64,000 bases of DNA. Origin: Salvator merianae (lineage: Eukaryota; Chordata; Lepidosauria; Squamata; Teiidae). The notes below the pieces were generated by a model. That model did not search any database. It had not been told where the DNA came from and saw only the letters and a list, made by a program, of their open reading frames with translations. A program made the position numbers and the translations under genes. Of the stretch, positions 30,567 through 43,248 are shown piece by piece. The stretch is taken from NCBI GenBank assembly GCA_003586115.2, contig QVOM02000072.1, positions 1,640,361 through 1,704,360 on the forward strand. Direction: 5' to 3'. Within the stretch, counting starts at the first letter, position 1. Each line of letters starts with the position of its first letter.

Positions 30567-31261
30567 ATTCACCTCTTCGGCCTACTCCATCAACCAATTC
30601 TAAACCTTTGTTTTATCAACTGCTTCCCCAGCTATATGAATTCCCTGTCTGGAAATAATGTGTTCATACTCGCAATCTTTGCTTTTTAACCCTGTGCCCC
30701 TGGATGGAGTCCTGACTATCAACACTTGCTTTTGGTTAAATTAAATTTAAAAGGTGGGCATGTTCATGATTTTTATCCTTATAATAGATGGGCTGTGTAG
30801 AGAGAAAGGGACCGTGGCAATGTATCTCTGCAAGATGCATGCTATGAGTGTAACCCTGAGCTCTCCCATATGGATGCCTGCCGGAATCCCATCTCCCCGC
30901 CTGTCCAACTGCTTCAAAAATTACTGTATCTCATTTGGCTCAGCTATACCCAGATTCTTGGACAGACACATAATAATTATTAGACCAAGCCAGCAGGCTT
31001 CTTAAGGAAGGGGGAGATACAGAGTTGCAGGCTGGTTCCCCACTCTGCTACAATATCAGCAACTTTTGGTTCCTTTTCTGCTTTAAATGTTTCTGGTTGA
31101 GATGGTCATTCTTTGTACACTGCTCTGAAATTATATTTTAATGAGAAGTGGCATATAAGTATTTTAAATCCAATCCATGCTAAGTTTGTGTTCTCCTCCT
31201 TTCCAATCAGGTCTTTCCAGTCCCAGGAAAGAGGCTGTCATAGTGATATTTGGTCACTATG

Positions 31262-31690
31262 AGGCCCATCCAGACAAGACCTGAAAGCTGGAATTATCCC
31301 AGGCCTACATTGGCTGCATGTGCCTGTGGCAATCCCAACATAGACCCAGGATATTGGGGTGATGTCCCACAATAACATTATTACAGTAAAATCAACACCC
31401 AACTTGGGTTTTACATAAAAAGCAAATGGGTTTTCCTCTCTGGACGCTTTTTCACACAATCCACCATCTTGGAGAGGGCCCTCACACATGGTGCTGAAAC
31501 CAGCCAGAAAGTGGCAGCTGCGCATGTACAATCATGCATTTCTGGGTCTTCAAAATACCTGGATCACATGAACTGCCATTTTGGGAGCAGCATCAGACAA
31601 AATAAGCATCTGTGCTAGCCCTGCGATGTTGCTCTGCTGTCTGGCGGGAATGCGAGAAGCAATTTCAGGATCCAGACAAGATGCTCTGAA
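31262..31690. mobile_element. About 430-bp repeat family, copy 1
   Basis: GGCAATCCCAACATAGACCC, GATATTGGGGTGATGTCCCA, CACCATCTTGGA and ACCTGGATCACATGAACTGC occur in the same order as in the reverse complement of 55757-56200. CATCCAGACAAGA at the left and GATCCAGACAAGATGC at the right suggest related ends. The family is unknown to me. Confidence 0.55.
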
Positions 31691-31914
31691 CAATTGGACC
31701 GCACTTCCTTGTTGCTTTGTAGACTGCCTGGCAGCCCCCTCAACTTTTGAAAAGCACGAAACAGCACAACCATGGAGTTCATGATTACCAAAGGTTGCTA
31801 TCGTGGCATATAAAAATGTATTGATGCCCCTTGAAATTTCCCTTGCATGTGTAAAGCTTCTGAGCCCTTCCCCTCACTGTCTGGAAGCAACCAGAGAAGG
31901 CAGTAAATGTACTA

Positions 31915-32695
31915 ACATAAGAAGTTCTGCACTGGATCAGAACCATGGCACATCCAGTCCAGCAGTCTGCTCTTGCAATGACCACTCAGCTGCACAAGGA
32001 AGCCCACCAGAATGACTTGAGCACGCAACTTGCTTTGCTTGCATTCTCCCAGCAGATGGCTTTCAGAGGCAGACTGTTGCATGCTGCCTTTCTACGATAT
32101 GCCCAAGGCAGTTTACAAGCAGCATTTTGTATTTTGAAAGTACAAAAGCAAAACAATCATATATCAATATATAATGTAATATAAAATATATCTAAATATA
32201 AAGAACAGGAAAAAATTCTCTCACACGTATCAAGCTCAGATGTTCTTTCTTGCAGTGCACGTGAAAGCCTTCAGACCCAGTTCCAGTTCTCCTGTGTAGA
32301 GGCTTTTACCTGCAAGTGGGTGGAGACAGAAACCAGGAGAACAGATTCAGGCAGAATCAACATACAATCCCTTGCTGGGTCCACGAAGCTGCTATCAGGA
32401 CTAATACCATTGATAGCTTTAACTTTCACGCATTGGTCCAAACCTTTTTTCAAACCATCCAAGCTAGTGGCCAACACCACATCTTGTGGTAGATCCAAAG
32501 ATTCCAAAGATCAACGATCTCTTGTGCTAAAAAAAATTCTTTTGTTTGTTCTGATTTGTCCAGGATTCAGCTTCATTGAGTCACCACCACTTCTAGTATT
32601 TTGGGAAAGGGAGAAAAACTCATCCCTATTCATTTTGTCCACACCATGTATAATTTTGTACACCTCTATCATGTCACCCTCACTTGTCTAGTTAC
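31915..32695 (+). mobile_element. Dispersed CR1/L2-like retroelement, longest copy
   Basis: It starts CATAAGAAGTTCTGCACTGG and includes the distal CACACCATGTATAATTTTGT and CACCTCTATCATGTCACCCT segments absent from most other copies. The middle (32040-32270) is interrupted by AT-rich DNA. Confidence 0.55.
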
Positions 32696-33765
32696 TAGGC
32701 ACAAAAGCCCCAGACATTTCCTCATAGGGAAACTCCTCTAGTCCCTTGATTACCTTAGTCGTCCTCCTCAGAAACTTTTCCAATTCTGCTAATTCTTCCA
32801 ATTGGTACAGTGACCAATTGATGCTGTCACACCATTAATTTGTATAAAAGCATTATATTAGTATCTTTGTTTTCAATACCATTTTTTAAAGGTTATCCTT
32901 AACATGCTAGGGTCCTTTTTCACAGTGGATGCACACTGTGTCTCAACATTTTCACTGAACTGCCTGCCATTACTCCAAGCTCTCTTTTGTGAGGGAAGAA
33001 CTTCCCCTTTTAGACCAAATCTGTGACAAAGGCTACTTTCTTTTGTGCATAGAGGAGAGCACTCAACACGGAGACAGTTGAGCCGCACCTTGTGATTTTC
33101 TTTTTATTGGGAATGGGAATATCTATTATTATTTTAAAATACTTAAAACATATATCATTAGATATTAATATAAGAAGCCTTCGTTCATTAAAGGTCGACT
33201 TCCCCTTTTCTTCGAAAGTTTCTTTTATATTTCTTATTTCTTGTCCCTCCTCTTTTCACTCTTCCCTTCTTTTTCCATCATGTCTTCTTTCCTCTTTTTT
33301 CTTCAAATCGAGTGATGAGAAGCTCATTTTCTAATTCTTGTCGTTAGCCAATAAAGGGTTTCCTGTATTTGGCAAACTGATCCACAGTCTTGTTTCTCAA
33401 CAGGTTTGTCAATTTATCCATCTCAGCGAGGTCCATCACTTTAATCAACCAATCATCTGCCATGGGTATTTTATCATCTTTCCATTTTTGTGCATAAGAC
33501 AATTCTAGCTACAGTTACTATATACTGAATTAAAACATTAACATTATCAAGCTTGTCTTCTACCAAACCTAATAAATAAAATTCTGGTTTAAAAAGAATG
33601 TTAATTTATAGATTTGATAAAATGCAGGAAATGAGATTTAAAAGTCAAGGTATGAAATTGCTTTTTAAAACAGAGGAAAAATGGAAAGACTTATTGTATT
33701 TTTCAACGAGACCCCAAGCGCCAGATGAAATAAGAGAAGAAATAATGACTCTTTGGTCCAGCTAA

Positions 33766-34089
33766 ACGTCAGAAAAATCAAGGCGAAGGGAAAGACCTTT
33801 CCGATCGCTCTCTCTCTCTGTCTCTCATTCCCCCTAGCCTGTCAGTGTGCACGCGCGACTAACAGGCTAGGGGGAATGAGAGAGCGATCGGAAACAAAGA
33901 CAAATCAAGGATTTGTCTTCGCTTTGCCTTGATTTTTCTCCGTTTCCGATCGGTCGGTCACTGCGAAGATTTTCACAGCGAAAACGAAAGGCTCCCTTTT
34001 CGAGCCTCTCGTTTTCGCGCGAAAACGAAGCTCCGTTGCTTTGCAGCACTGCGAAGCGAAGAGGGGAAAGTGCCTTCATGCACATCCCT
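33766..34089. mobile_element. GC-rich palindromic element
   Basis: It contains the module also in the Tigger-like element at 21044-21535: AACGTCAGAAAAATCAAGGC, GATCGCTCTCTCTC and the CCCCCTAGCCTGTCAGT palindrome. A second hairpin follows (CGAAAACGAAAGGCTC mirrored by GAGCCTCTCGTTTTCG, one mismatch). It ends TGCACATCCCT, the terminus type of 29076-29423. Confidence 0.65.
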
Positions 34090-34585
34090 ACTCACCTCTT
34101 ATCTGCCTGCTCTCCACTTCCACTTTACATCTGCGTGTTGCTTAAATGAGTATTTTCAAGCTGCATTATAGTTTCACAGCACCCACAATGCTCCATTTTG
34201 GCATCACAACTCTTGACACTTTGCAGGCCAGTCACAGTCATCTTCAGTTCCATTAGTGTATATCAGTAGTTAGGATTTTTAGTTCCAATGTCTGAAAGAA
34301 TGCCTCCTCCTGTGCAGTCCTGTCTGTTCATTAAGATCTGCTTAATTGGTCTCTCCTGATGGTTAATTTGCTGGATAATGTTCATGGGTCATTGGCTGAG
34401 AGGAGGGCCTTCTTTGTGATGGCTCATAGACTTTGAAATAATGTCACCTAGGCAATACTCCAAACTCCAATGCTTAACCTTTTTTGGCACTTGTAAAAAT
34501 ACATCCTTTCAGCCTGACCTTTGAAGACTATTTTTAATCTCTCCTTCAGTAAATTTACCTGGAAGCCTGTATTTATCAGCTTTTA

Positions 34586-34810
34586 GGGACTGCCTACACC
34601 TAAGTTTTAATCCAGCTTCAGTCCACTTTTAGCATGAGAGAAGCCATCAGCAAAGTTATAAGTTGTCCTCTTTTCAGCATACTCTAACTCAGAAAAAAAC
34701 ACCTTTGGGATAGATAACATAGAAAGTCAATGACTAGACACTTTGCTGATGGGTTTTCTCACTCTGAAGGTAGACTGAAGCTGGATTAAAACTTAGGTGT
34801 AGATGGACCC
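34586..34810. mobile_element. Harbinger-like MITE with TTA duplication, copy 1
   Basis: Inverted ends begin GGGACTGCCTACACCTAAGT and, mirrored, GGGTCCATCTACACCTAAGT, pairing over about 40 bp (TTTTAATCCAGCTTCAGTC). TTA lies at 34583-34585 and 34811-34813. A second copy is at 51727-51949 and a fragment at 45845-45955. Confidence 0.8.
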
Positions 34811-35679
34811 TTAGATTCTGTTCTTAGCTTGTCTTCTTAGGTGTGTATGTATTTCTGCTTTTGTTTTTAAGATTTATTCATATGTATGCTTAGTTTATAT
34901 TTTTACTTTGAATTTATGTTAAGGTATTTTATTAATTTGTTGTTCTCATCTGTTCATTTGCTCACCACGCTGGGACATTGATGGAGGGTAGTAAGAAAAT
35001 CTGTTTAACAAAACCAGAGATGAACAATCCCAGAAAATATATTCTCTGTGCCAAGCATTTTTCTTTTTGTAGATGAAGAACAAACCTAGGAATTGCATGC
35101 ATGTTGATGAAAAGCTGCATTCTCACTCCAGCTATTAAATTATTCTCTACAGTGGTAAACAACTTCTTGAGTCGTTCCTTATGTTAGGCTGTCATAAAGG
35201 AGAAACAAGTTTTTCCAGCAAGGAAGTATGAACACTATAATTGGCTTAAAATCAACTGGTAAGTTCTTTGAGGTCATCTCTGTTTATTATGATAATTCAA
35301 AATATAGCCAACATTCAAATATTTTGGGGAAAAATGCAGCAGGCTGAGTGCAAAGAAATAACAGCTAGATGAAAAGCGTCATGAAAATACCATACTAAAA
35401 TGCATCAAATAGCCACACAGTCTTTTAGCAGTCACGTGGCCAAGTTCAGTGAGCAGTTAAAGACTCTCATTTCTCTGTGCTTTTCTGGATCCAAAAATAA
35501 GCAGATTAAATGTATGAAGAATATCTAACGGGAAGCTTCAGTTGCAACTTCTGACAACTAACAATAATACTTTCCTCTCTTAATTGGGATTCTTTTTCTC
35601 TTATTTGTCACATCAAACCAAGCAGCAAACAGAGACAGGATGCAGAGCGCAGGAGATGTATTTGCATTTGGATAACTTT

Positions 35680-35925
35680 AGAAAAGAGTTAGATAAATTC
35701 ATGGAGGACAGATGTATCAATGACTATTAGAATGGATGTCAGGTACCACCTCCAGGATGGAGAGACAGGCAGGATGTCTCATTTGCAGGGAGTTGGGAGC
35801 AGGTGAAGGGTTTTTTGTCTTCTGCTTAAGAACATCCAGAAGCAAATGGGCCACTGTGTGAAACAGGATGGTGGACTAGATGGGCCGTGGCCTGATCCAG
35901 CAGGGCCTCTCTTACGTTTTTATGT
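35680..35925 (-). mobile_element. Dispersed CR1/L2-like retroelement fragment (minus)
   Basis: It is the reverse complement of the family: AATTCATGGAGGACAG on the left and GATCCAGCAGGGCCTCTCTT, then ACGTTTTTATGTTC, on the right. Confidence 0.65.
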
Positions 35926-37620
35926 TCAAAGTGGAGAATTTCATTTATAAAACTTTAAAAAATAAAAAGCCAGGTCTATAGAATAGTGGACAGAAATAAA
36001 ATATCACCCAGACTCCAACCAGATAGAGATCAAATGAAAAGGTGTCTCCTATTTTCCAAACACCCTTTCCTGTATGTGTGTTTTTATCAGTGTCACCACA
36101 TGATCCCTGAACAGAGCTCCCCCTTGTGGCGTTTCTGCCTCCTTCCTGTCCCTTCCCTCCCTTTCCTTTCAGATCCATTTCTCTGGGGTTGAACATTGAT
36201 TGGGCGGTGTCCAGCAAAGTCCCACCCAACTCAAGTGTCAGTTAATTCAAGCGTTAACTAGTGGTATAATGTGTGTAGCATGCCAAGAAAACATTGTCTC
36301 TGTTTAACCCCCTGTCAATGGACAGGAATTTGTGGATATATTCCAATTCTGCGGTTTCTCTTTCCAATCTTCCTTTGTAGTTTTTTTTGCCCAAGGACTG
36401 CTGTTCTGAGGTCCAAGATGGAATGCCCTGGAAGACTGAAGTGTTCTGCAACACGTTTCTGTGTTTCGGCAAAGGCAGCCTTATTTGGACCACAGCTTTA
36501 TGCTCCTGGGGCAACTTAATTTCTTAACTGAAATTAGTGTGGTATGAGGTTAAAGTTTTATGTGGCACCAGACAGCCAAAAAGACCACCTGGTAAGAGCC
36601 CCTAGGGTGCAGCAACTATATGCTATTACATCCATTGGGCATCTAGACATTCTTCAACACAGGAAATGGGCCCTCAGAAGGGCTCAATAAAGCACTCTGA
36701 GGGTGATTTTATTCTCATCTGTTCCTGCCACTGCCATCTGAAGAGGCAGCAGTGGCAGTGGTGACTTACCTTGGTCATTTTCTGCTCTGTGCAATTAAAT
36801 GCCAGACAAAAAAAAGAACCAGTTTCTGCAGCTGACACGTAATGCACTGGGCAGAAACTTCGAAGCTGTGGAACTTTTCTTCTGCAGTCTCGAAGCCTGT
36901 GAAGTCAGCAAGAGCCAGCTCCCAGCTGTGTTTATGGTTTTCCTCCCAGACCAGTGATGAGATTAGCAGATGCCACCATAATGATGGTGTTCTCCACGGT
37001 CCTGAGGACACAGTGTGGATCAAGTGAGACTCATGTTAAAATCTCTCCTCAGCCATGAGATTCCCAGTTTGACTTTGGGCTCGCAACCTGACCTGTCCCA
37101 CAGTTTCTGAGAAGGTAAAATAAGGGTCAGGGCTATGTGTGTCATTCTGTGTGCCTTGGAAGAAGAAAATAAATATAAGACTGTTCTCTGGTTGTACACA
37201 CTTTATAAAAACTAATTGGTCCCCTCTCATAGTTGTCATTTCCTGCTCTAATCACTGAATTGTACTGCATCCGGAGAATAATAAAGACATTAGCACTTTG
37301 CATAAAACCAGTCTGTTTGGTCTCTTGTGTGAGTCCATGGTATATTCATGTCTGCCAGATTGGAAGATAAATTTAACCAATTGTTGGCTTTATGGCCCTT
37401 TCTGGAGCTTTTCACAGAGACATATAAACATATACAGATGTTATTAAACACTCCACCGAGAATCTGCAAAGATGGGAGTGAAAGAGAGACAGAGAGGGAA
37501 AGAATAGTGACCTTAAGAGAAATTACTGAGAAGTTTGATAAAGGAAATAATTGGTGCTGCTTCATAAATGGAATCCATGTAACATTGTTCCAGTCATGCT
37601 GTGCTGCATGACCGTACATG

Positions 37621-37660
37621 GCAAAAAAAAAAAAAAAAAAAAGCGTGGTTGAAAAAAAAA
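37621..37660. repeat. Poly(A) runs
   Basis: An A-run of about 20 is followed by a second run of 9 after GCGTGGTTG. No LINE or SINE body is evident directly upstream. Confidence 0.9.
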
Positions 37661-38194
37661 GATGATGACAAGGAAGAAGAAAGGAAACCCTTGGAGATGG
37701 AATTATGAAACTCTGGCAGTGAAGTTCATTTTTAAATGTCATGGGATTGCGGTGTGTGGCTCCATCTGTTCACTGTCTCTTCTGATCACACACTCCTTCG
37801 CACAGCAGAAGGACCTGCTGCTGCAGATGATGTAATGCAGCCCACTGATCAGACTGCTTGCAGGGCACCTGAAATGGTTGGACAGTCTTAAGGTTGCCTG
37901 AGCATGAGGACTGCTGGAGGGAAATGCCGGCTTACTGCAGAAAAACCAAACCACAAATTAAGAATAATCAACGAGGAGAACGTAACCCCTCATTAAACAA
38001 GCAACTTCTATACGAGGTTTTGCTTACATAAGACACGCAAATGCCAACTTCTTTTTTTGCCATCAGGCAGAGTTTCACTTATACAAGGCTGCAGTGTAAG
38101 CAATAGCAATGGGAACTATGCAAGTATGAGAACTCACCTTCCAAGGTTTAGCTTTGCAAGCAATTTTCACAGGACGAAAAGCTCATATAGCGAA

Positions 38195-38275
38195 TGGTCA
38201 CTGCATGAGCCCTGGCGTGCTAGAGCCCGTGGGGTCATGGAGAGTCAGACATGACTTAACTACACTAGAAGCTGA
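38195..38275 (+). mobile_element. BovB/RTE-like 3' fragment
   Basis: GTGGGGTCATGGAGAGTCAG, then ACATGACTTAACTACAC, resembles the BovB 3' end (a GGGTCGCAAAGAGTCGGACA-type sequence). Short and diverged. Confidence 0.4.
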
Positions 38276-39029
38276 ATCTCACAATGAGCAATATCCAGCT
38301 ATAGTCAAAGAAGCCACGTTGATAGTTTTGGTTAGAAAATTGAGACCAGCAGCTCAATTTATAAAACATTCAAGATTTGGATTTGGAGATGGCAGTCCTA
38401 AGAAGTAAAAATCCCATTAAGAATCCATAGGGCTGGACTGTCTGCATAAAATGTCTTATTTTGATGGCCGAATGTAGCCCAATGGCACACCACTCATTAT
38501 AAATTAATTCATAATTTCTCTTGATGGGCCACTGGGGTTGTTCCATCTTAAAGGACTAGGTGAAGAAAGGGCAAAGGTCACTGAGAAGAAGAGTGAGTAT
38601 GTGGCTATAAATAATTAACTGATAAGGTTTTAGAAATTAGGAATTACAGAGCACTCAGGCTGACGCCTACACAGCTCTATTAAAATCGGGCAGTAGGCTG
38701 CAATTATGGCCCTGGGGCACCCTGTGTGCAGCATTTGCAGAAAGCATGCATTTTGCAGAGCAGTTCGTTATATTGCAGAGGTGGTCCTCCAATGAGGGAG
38801 TTTTTTTAGAAGCATTTTGGAGTAAGTATGACTGGGCCTCAAATATACGTGCTTGTGCCTTCTCTCCTAACATTCCTTGTTTCCGAAAGCAAAACTGCAG
38901 CTGCTGAAAGAATGTGTGAAATGTTAATCAAGCAGGTGCTGTGTAGAAGATTGTTGTTCAGTTGCAGAGGAAGGCATTTTTTTATGGCCTGTTGTCCCTC
39001 CTCTGAGTCAGGACTTGTGCTTGCTGGTT

Positions 39030-39130
39030 GAGAACATAAAATGAACTCTGCTGGTTTGGGTCAACAACCTTGTAGTCCAGCAGCCTCATCTCACAGTGGC
39101 CAACCAAATATCTGTGGAACCTCTAACTAG
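39030..39130 (+). mobile_element. Dispersed CR1/L2-like retroelement, short piece
   Basis: GAGAACATAAAATGAACTCT, then GCTGGTTTGGGTCAACAACC, to CTCACAGTGGCCAACCAAAT: the first 100 bp of the family only. Confidence 0.5.
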
Positions 39131-39764
39131 TGTAAATTAGCTGTGGACCAAAGTGCAGTTCAATGGCATCTAAGCCAAAGGATCAATTGCTGTGTCACAC
39201 CCTCCTACCATGTGATCCAATACCAATTAGAGCAATGGTGGGTAAGGGGCTTCCCTTCTGATGTTGCTGATTTACAGCTCCTGTTCAGCTCTAGCCAGCA
39301 TGGCCAATGGAAAGGAAGGAGGAAAACAGCCCCATGAAGGACCAGGCCTCATCCACCATATCAAGGTTTTATTTTTAAAATTCTTTTTATTGTTTTACAG
39401 AATTACAACATAAAATCTTCCAGATGTTATGTGCTACATCATGTACACTATGAGAAGGAATTTCTCGTGTGTGACCCTCTGCCCCGACACCCTCCTTTTC
39501 CCTCCTATTCATGGTAGGATCCATTATACTGCTGTTTCAAATCATATGTTACCAAGACATCCACCAAACCAAATTTGAGATCTGGAATATCTGAACCCTA
39601 AGATTTTTCAGAACTTTTCTGCACTTACCTGCTGGAAATTCGTATTTGGCCCACTAATCTGGATCACGAAGAGGCATGGGTGGAATCAGCATCATTTGCA
39701 CTGATGGCACAGATCCAGATTATGGAGCTTGGGTGAGCTTTGCAACTGCACACTCCCACCTCCA

Positions 39765-39792
39765 AAGGCTAGGAACAAAAGTTCCTAGCCTT
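39765..39792. repeat. Perfect 12-bp inverted repeat
   Basis: AAGGCTAGGAAC and GTTCCTAGCCTT surround AAAA. It is likely part of a decayed fold-back element spanning about 39610-40390, whose ends TTTTCTGCACTTACC and CTGCAGAAAGGCCC resemble other MITEs. Confidence 0.8.
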
Positions 39793-39945
39793 GCGACCTT
39801 GGGGAGGAGCTTTTTGGTGGTGCCTGTGGCATCCCACTGTAAGGCGCTCCCTGGAAGTCCCAAACCCTGGAGCTCATGTTCCAGATTAGGCCACTGATCC
39901 TCCTGGTAGACCCAATTTATCGGGTCTACCAGAGACCCAAATTAA

Positions 39946-40270
39946 AGAAGAAGAAGGAGGAGGAGGAGGAGGAGGAGGAGAAGAAGAACTTGGTTTTTAT
40001 ATACCCCGCTTTTCTCGGCCGAAGCTGACTCAAAGCGGCTTACAAGGTTATTTTTTGCCCGAAGGCTTACATCTGTCTATCTTCCGCATCACACACAATG
40101 TGATGCTCCCTATTTATCTACTTGCAATTACTTGCTTTCGAACAGCTAGGTTGGCTGGAGCTAGAGGCCAGTAGAGGGCGCTCATCCCCTCTACACAGCA
40201 GACAGGGGCCTTGAACTCTGATCCTCCTATTGAAAGATCAGTGCCTTAGCCTTCTGCGCCACCGTGCCTC
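39946..40270 (-). mobile_element. tRNA-derived SINE with purine tail, copy 2
   Basis: Minus strand: GGTGGCGCAGAAGGCTAAGG (A box), GAGTTCAAGGCC (B box), then the body and GCCGCTTTGAGTCAGCTTCG, with a CTTCTTCTCCTCC tail. It is nearly identical to 25231-25568, including GTAGAGGGCGCTCATCCCCT on plus. Confidence 0.72.
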
Positions 40271-40488
40271 TAAAGCCTCCCTTAATCCAGCTCTCAATCT
40301 GTCTCATACAGGCAGACTGAATCAGTGGGGGGCCTAGACATGAACTACACAAATCCTTAATATGGATCAAGGGTCCCTGCAGAAAGGCCCATAGTGTTTA
40401 TATAAGGTGACCATACTTTCCACCAGTCTGTTGATTCTTCCTCTCTCTTTTCTTTTCCTTAGTATGCTCGTTAATTCTTCCCAAATAA

Positions 40489-40760
40489 TAAGAACATAAG
40501 AGAAGCCCTGCTGGGTCTGGTCACAGCCCACCTAGTCTAGTATCCTGTCTCACACAGTGGCCCACCAATTGCTTCTGGGCATTCTCAAGAAGAAGACAAA
40601 GGCAAAACCTTCACCTGCTCTTGACTCCCTGCAAATAGTTTTACAGACATCCTGCCTGTCTCTCCAGCCTGGAGGCAGTACCTAGGCATCCATTCTAGTA
40701 GCCATTGGTACACCTGACCTCCGTGAATCTGTCCAATCCATTCTTAAAGCTATTATACCA
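40489..40760 (+). mobile_element. Dispersed CR1/L2-like retroelement fragment
   Basis: AATAAGAACATAAGAGAAGC to CATTCTTAAAGCTAT. Closest by eye to the copy at 23662. Confidence 0.65.
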
Positions 40761-43233
40761 TTTCTGGCTAGTCAATCTATCATCAGAATTCCAACAATGG
40801 ATAACTGTCAACACTGCTGTTATAAGAAAAAATGTAGCAAGTGTTTTGGAAGTTGTGATAAATTCAACTTTGAGAGGTTGTGTAAAATGAAGATTTTGTG
40901 GTCAAGTGGGATCTTTATTTATTTTTATCTAGAATGCCTTTACCTTTGGACCGTTCCATATCATGTGAAAAGAAAGATCCACAGCGTCAAGGTAAGTAAC
41001 AATTCCGTCTCTGAATGCACCACTCAACATCAGAGCTCAGTCTTAGAACATTTGATATACAGAAATGTTCCAGACTGAATCAAGGTGAATTTCTTGGGTT
41101 CCAAACTCCTTTTAACTCCACCACTATGTCTGTTCTTCTGTTTATACCCAAAATTTGAGCTGCATAGCAGCATCTGGGGCTAGTGGGTCTGGATGAAAAA
41201 AACATTTCTTCTGCATACCTTGAGTACCCTCCCATAAGCATCTCTCTGTTTAGAAATGAATCTTTGGCTTTGAGGATGATGCTACATCTGGGGGGATTCA
41301 TCGGAATAAACAGGGGATTAGGTCCAGTTTGAAAGCCTAAGGATCTTAATTCAATATACAGGTATCAAGGCCTTTTTGTGAGCTGTGCTCTTTTAATCTC
41401 AGGTATTGCCAACTAGGCCAGAGTGTCTGCTGTGGCCCCAAAGACAAGGTATGTGGTGTCTTCACAGCATGTGCCTCACCAGTCCCCCCAGCTTCAAAGA
41501 TACAGTATGGCCCTATTTTTTGGACATGCAGGAAATGGCCCCAGAAGGCCTCAGCCTTTTTCTTCATCTCACAAAGTAATGCCGTGTGGACAGAGCGTGG
41601 AGCACAAAAGTTACTCACACTGCTGCCTTCCATCTTCACAGTAGTGACATGAGTGTCTGAACGGAGTGAGTGCCCTCAGAGTTGTTTTTCCAGCTCAGAG
41701 GGAAGGACACCTCTGGGTGCGCTTTGTGACTCTTGGAGGGCCTTGGGCAACATGGACATATGAATGCTACACTTCTCAGGCCCTCCCCAGATGTGCTTTG
41801 TATCTGATATGGATGGAGCCTCAGTTCCTCGCCTGAAAACAACAGAAGTTAAGTTGGATGTCAAGCTTGTAATGTCTACGAATACATGGAAAGGGACTGT
41901 TGAACCAAACTAGATGCATAGCAGATCATTCCTATAATACTAGCGAGAAGCTCTTGAAACTCCCATTCTACACCAATGCATGAAGGCCTCCTTCGGCTGT
42001 AGCATGCAGTACTCTTGAAATGGGGCAACTGCAGAGGCTGTCCAAAGGAATTGGTTTCTTGAGGAAAAAACTCCCCTTCTTCAAGTTGTAAGCACTCAGA
42101 CCTTTGTATATCCACTAAGGTGCAATGCATAACAAGTTCTTCACACACAGTCCTCACCTTGGGCTAATACCATATACAGAAACGAGTCTGCATAATAACT
42201 TAAAATCCATTAAGCCAAAATCAATAATCAGTTACACCCAGCCCTCACTCAAGCAGATAAAAAAAAAGGACCTTGATGGGACATCACACATGGCTGGCAA
42301 ACTTTGTGAATTATAAACTGTGTAAACCTGCAGGAATTTACCAATCTGACCATTCTGCTTTTGGCATTCTGGCACTCTGCTTCTTGCAGGTCTGTAGTAG
42401 CGCAGAAGAACCTTATAGCACTCATTAAAAAAAATCAAAATCAGTCTTGCAAGTTTCTTTAACAAACTGTGTGTGACAAAAAATAGACTTTGGAAGCAAA
42501 TTGCTCATAAACTTCTTTATCCTATAGCATGGCTTAGAATGCAAGCACCTATTCTGTTCTCTCTAGGGTTGGTGATTTGTCTTTTTCATTTCATGTTTCC
42601 TAGAATTCATTGGATTTCAGGTATTAGAGCTACCAGTTTCCCTACAGGTAGCATGCAGACACAACAGCATTTTGATCTTTGCTTTGTTAGCAGGAGGCAA
42701 AAATCACAGTAAATTGGAATGAAAGGATAAGGTAGTTTATAGCTTATAGAGATGAATTCATGAGTCCATAAGAAGCAGGGTCTTTCTGCTTAACCCACTG
42801 CCGCTCGACCTGTATGCGGATCTCAGGCTGTGACCACATGCAGTAAAAAAAAGAAGAAAAACACCTGTGAAGCAGCTTAGAGATGATTGCCCAGTGGCAT
42901 CATTCATAGACCAACCTGCTCCTACACCCTCTCATGAGCATTCTAGGCTAGACAAGGTGGATCAGAGCTGGAATGACAACACAAGGACCACATGCGCCCA
43001 TCTCTCTAAGGAGCTTCTGAGCTGGCTTTTTGTTATGTGTGAATGTAACAGATGGCACTGTGCCAGACCATACCTTTCCATGGGGGCCAGCTTGGTCCAG
43101 ACCCACTGGTTCTGACCATGGAGAGATAAGTACAGAAAAGGTATTGGAAGCACTCTGGCTGCATATACCTGTGGCATCATTAAACACATGTTTACTAAAC
43201 TACTGTTACACTCACACATACAGACTAGCTCGT

Positions 43234-43248
43234 CCCCCCCCCCCCCCC
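43234..43248. repeat. Poly(C) run
   Basis: Fifteen consecutive C. Length may be unreliable in assembly. Confidence 0.9.

Noticed and set aside
30087..30689. 125-127-codon frames around the GT microsatellite
   Set aside because: They cover the Sauria-type SINE and the GT repeat.
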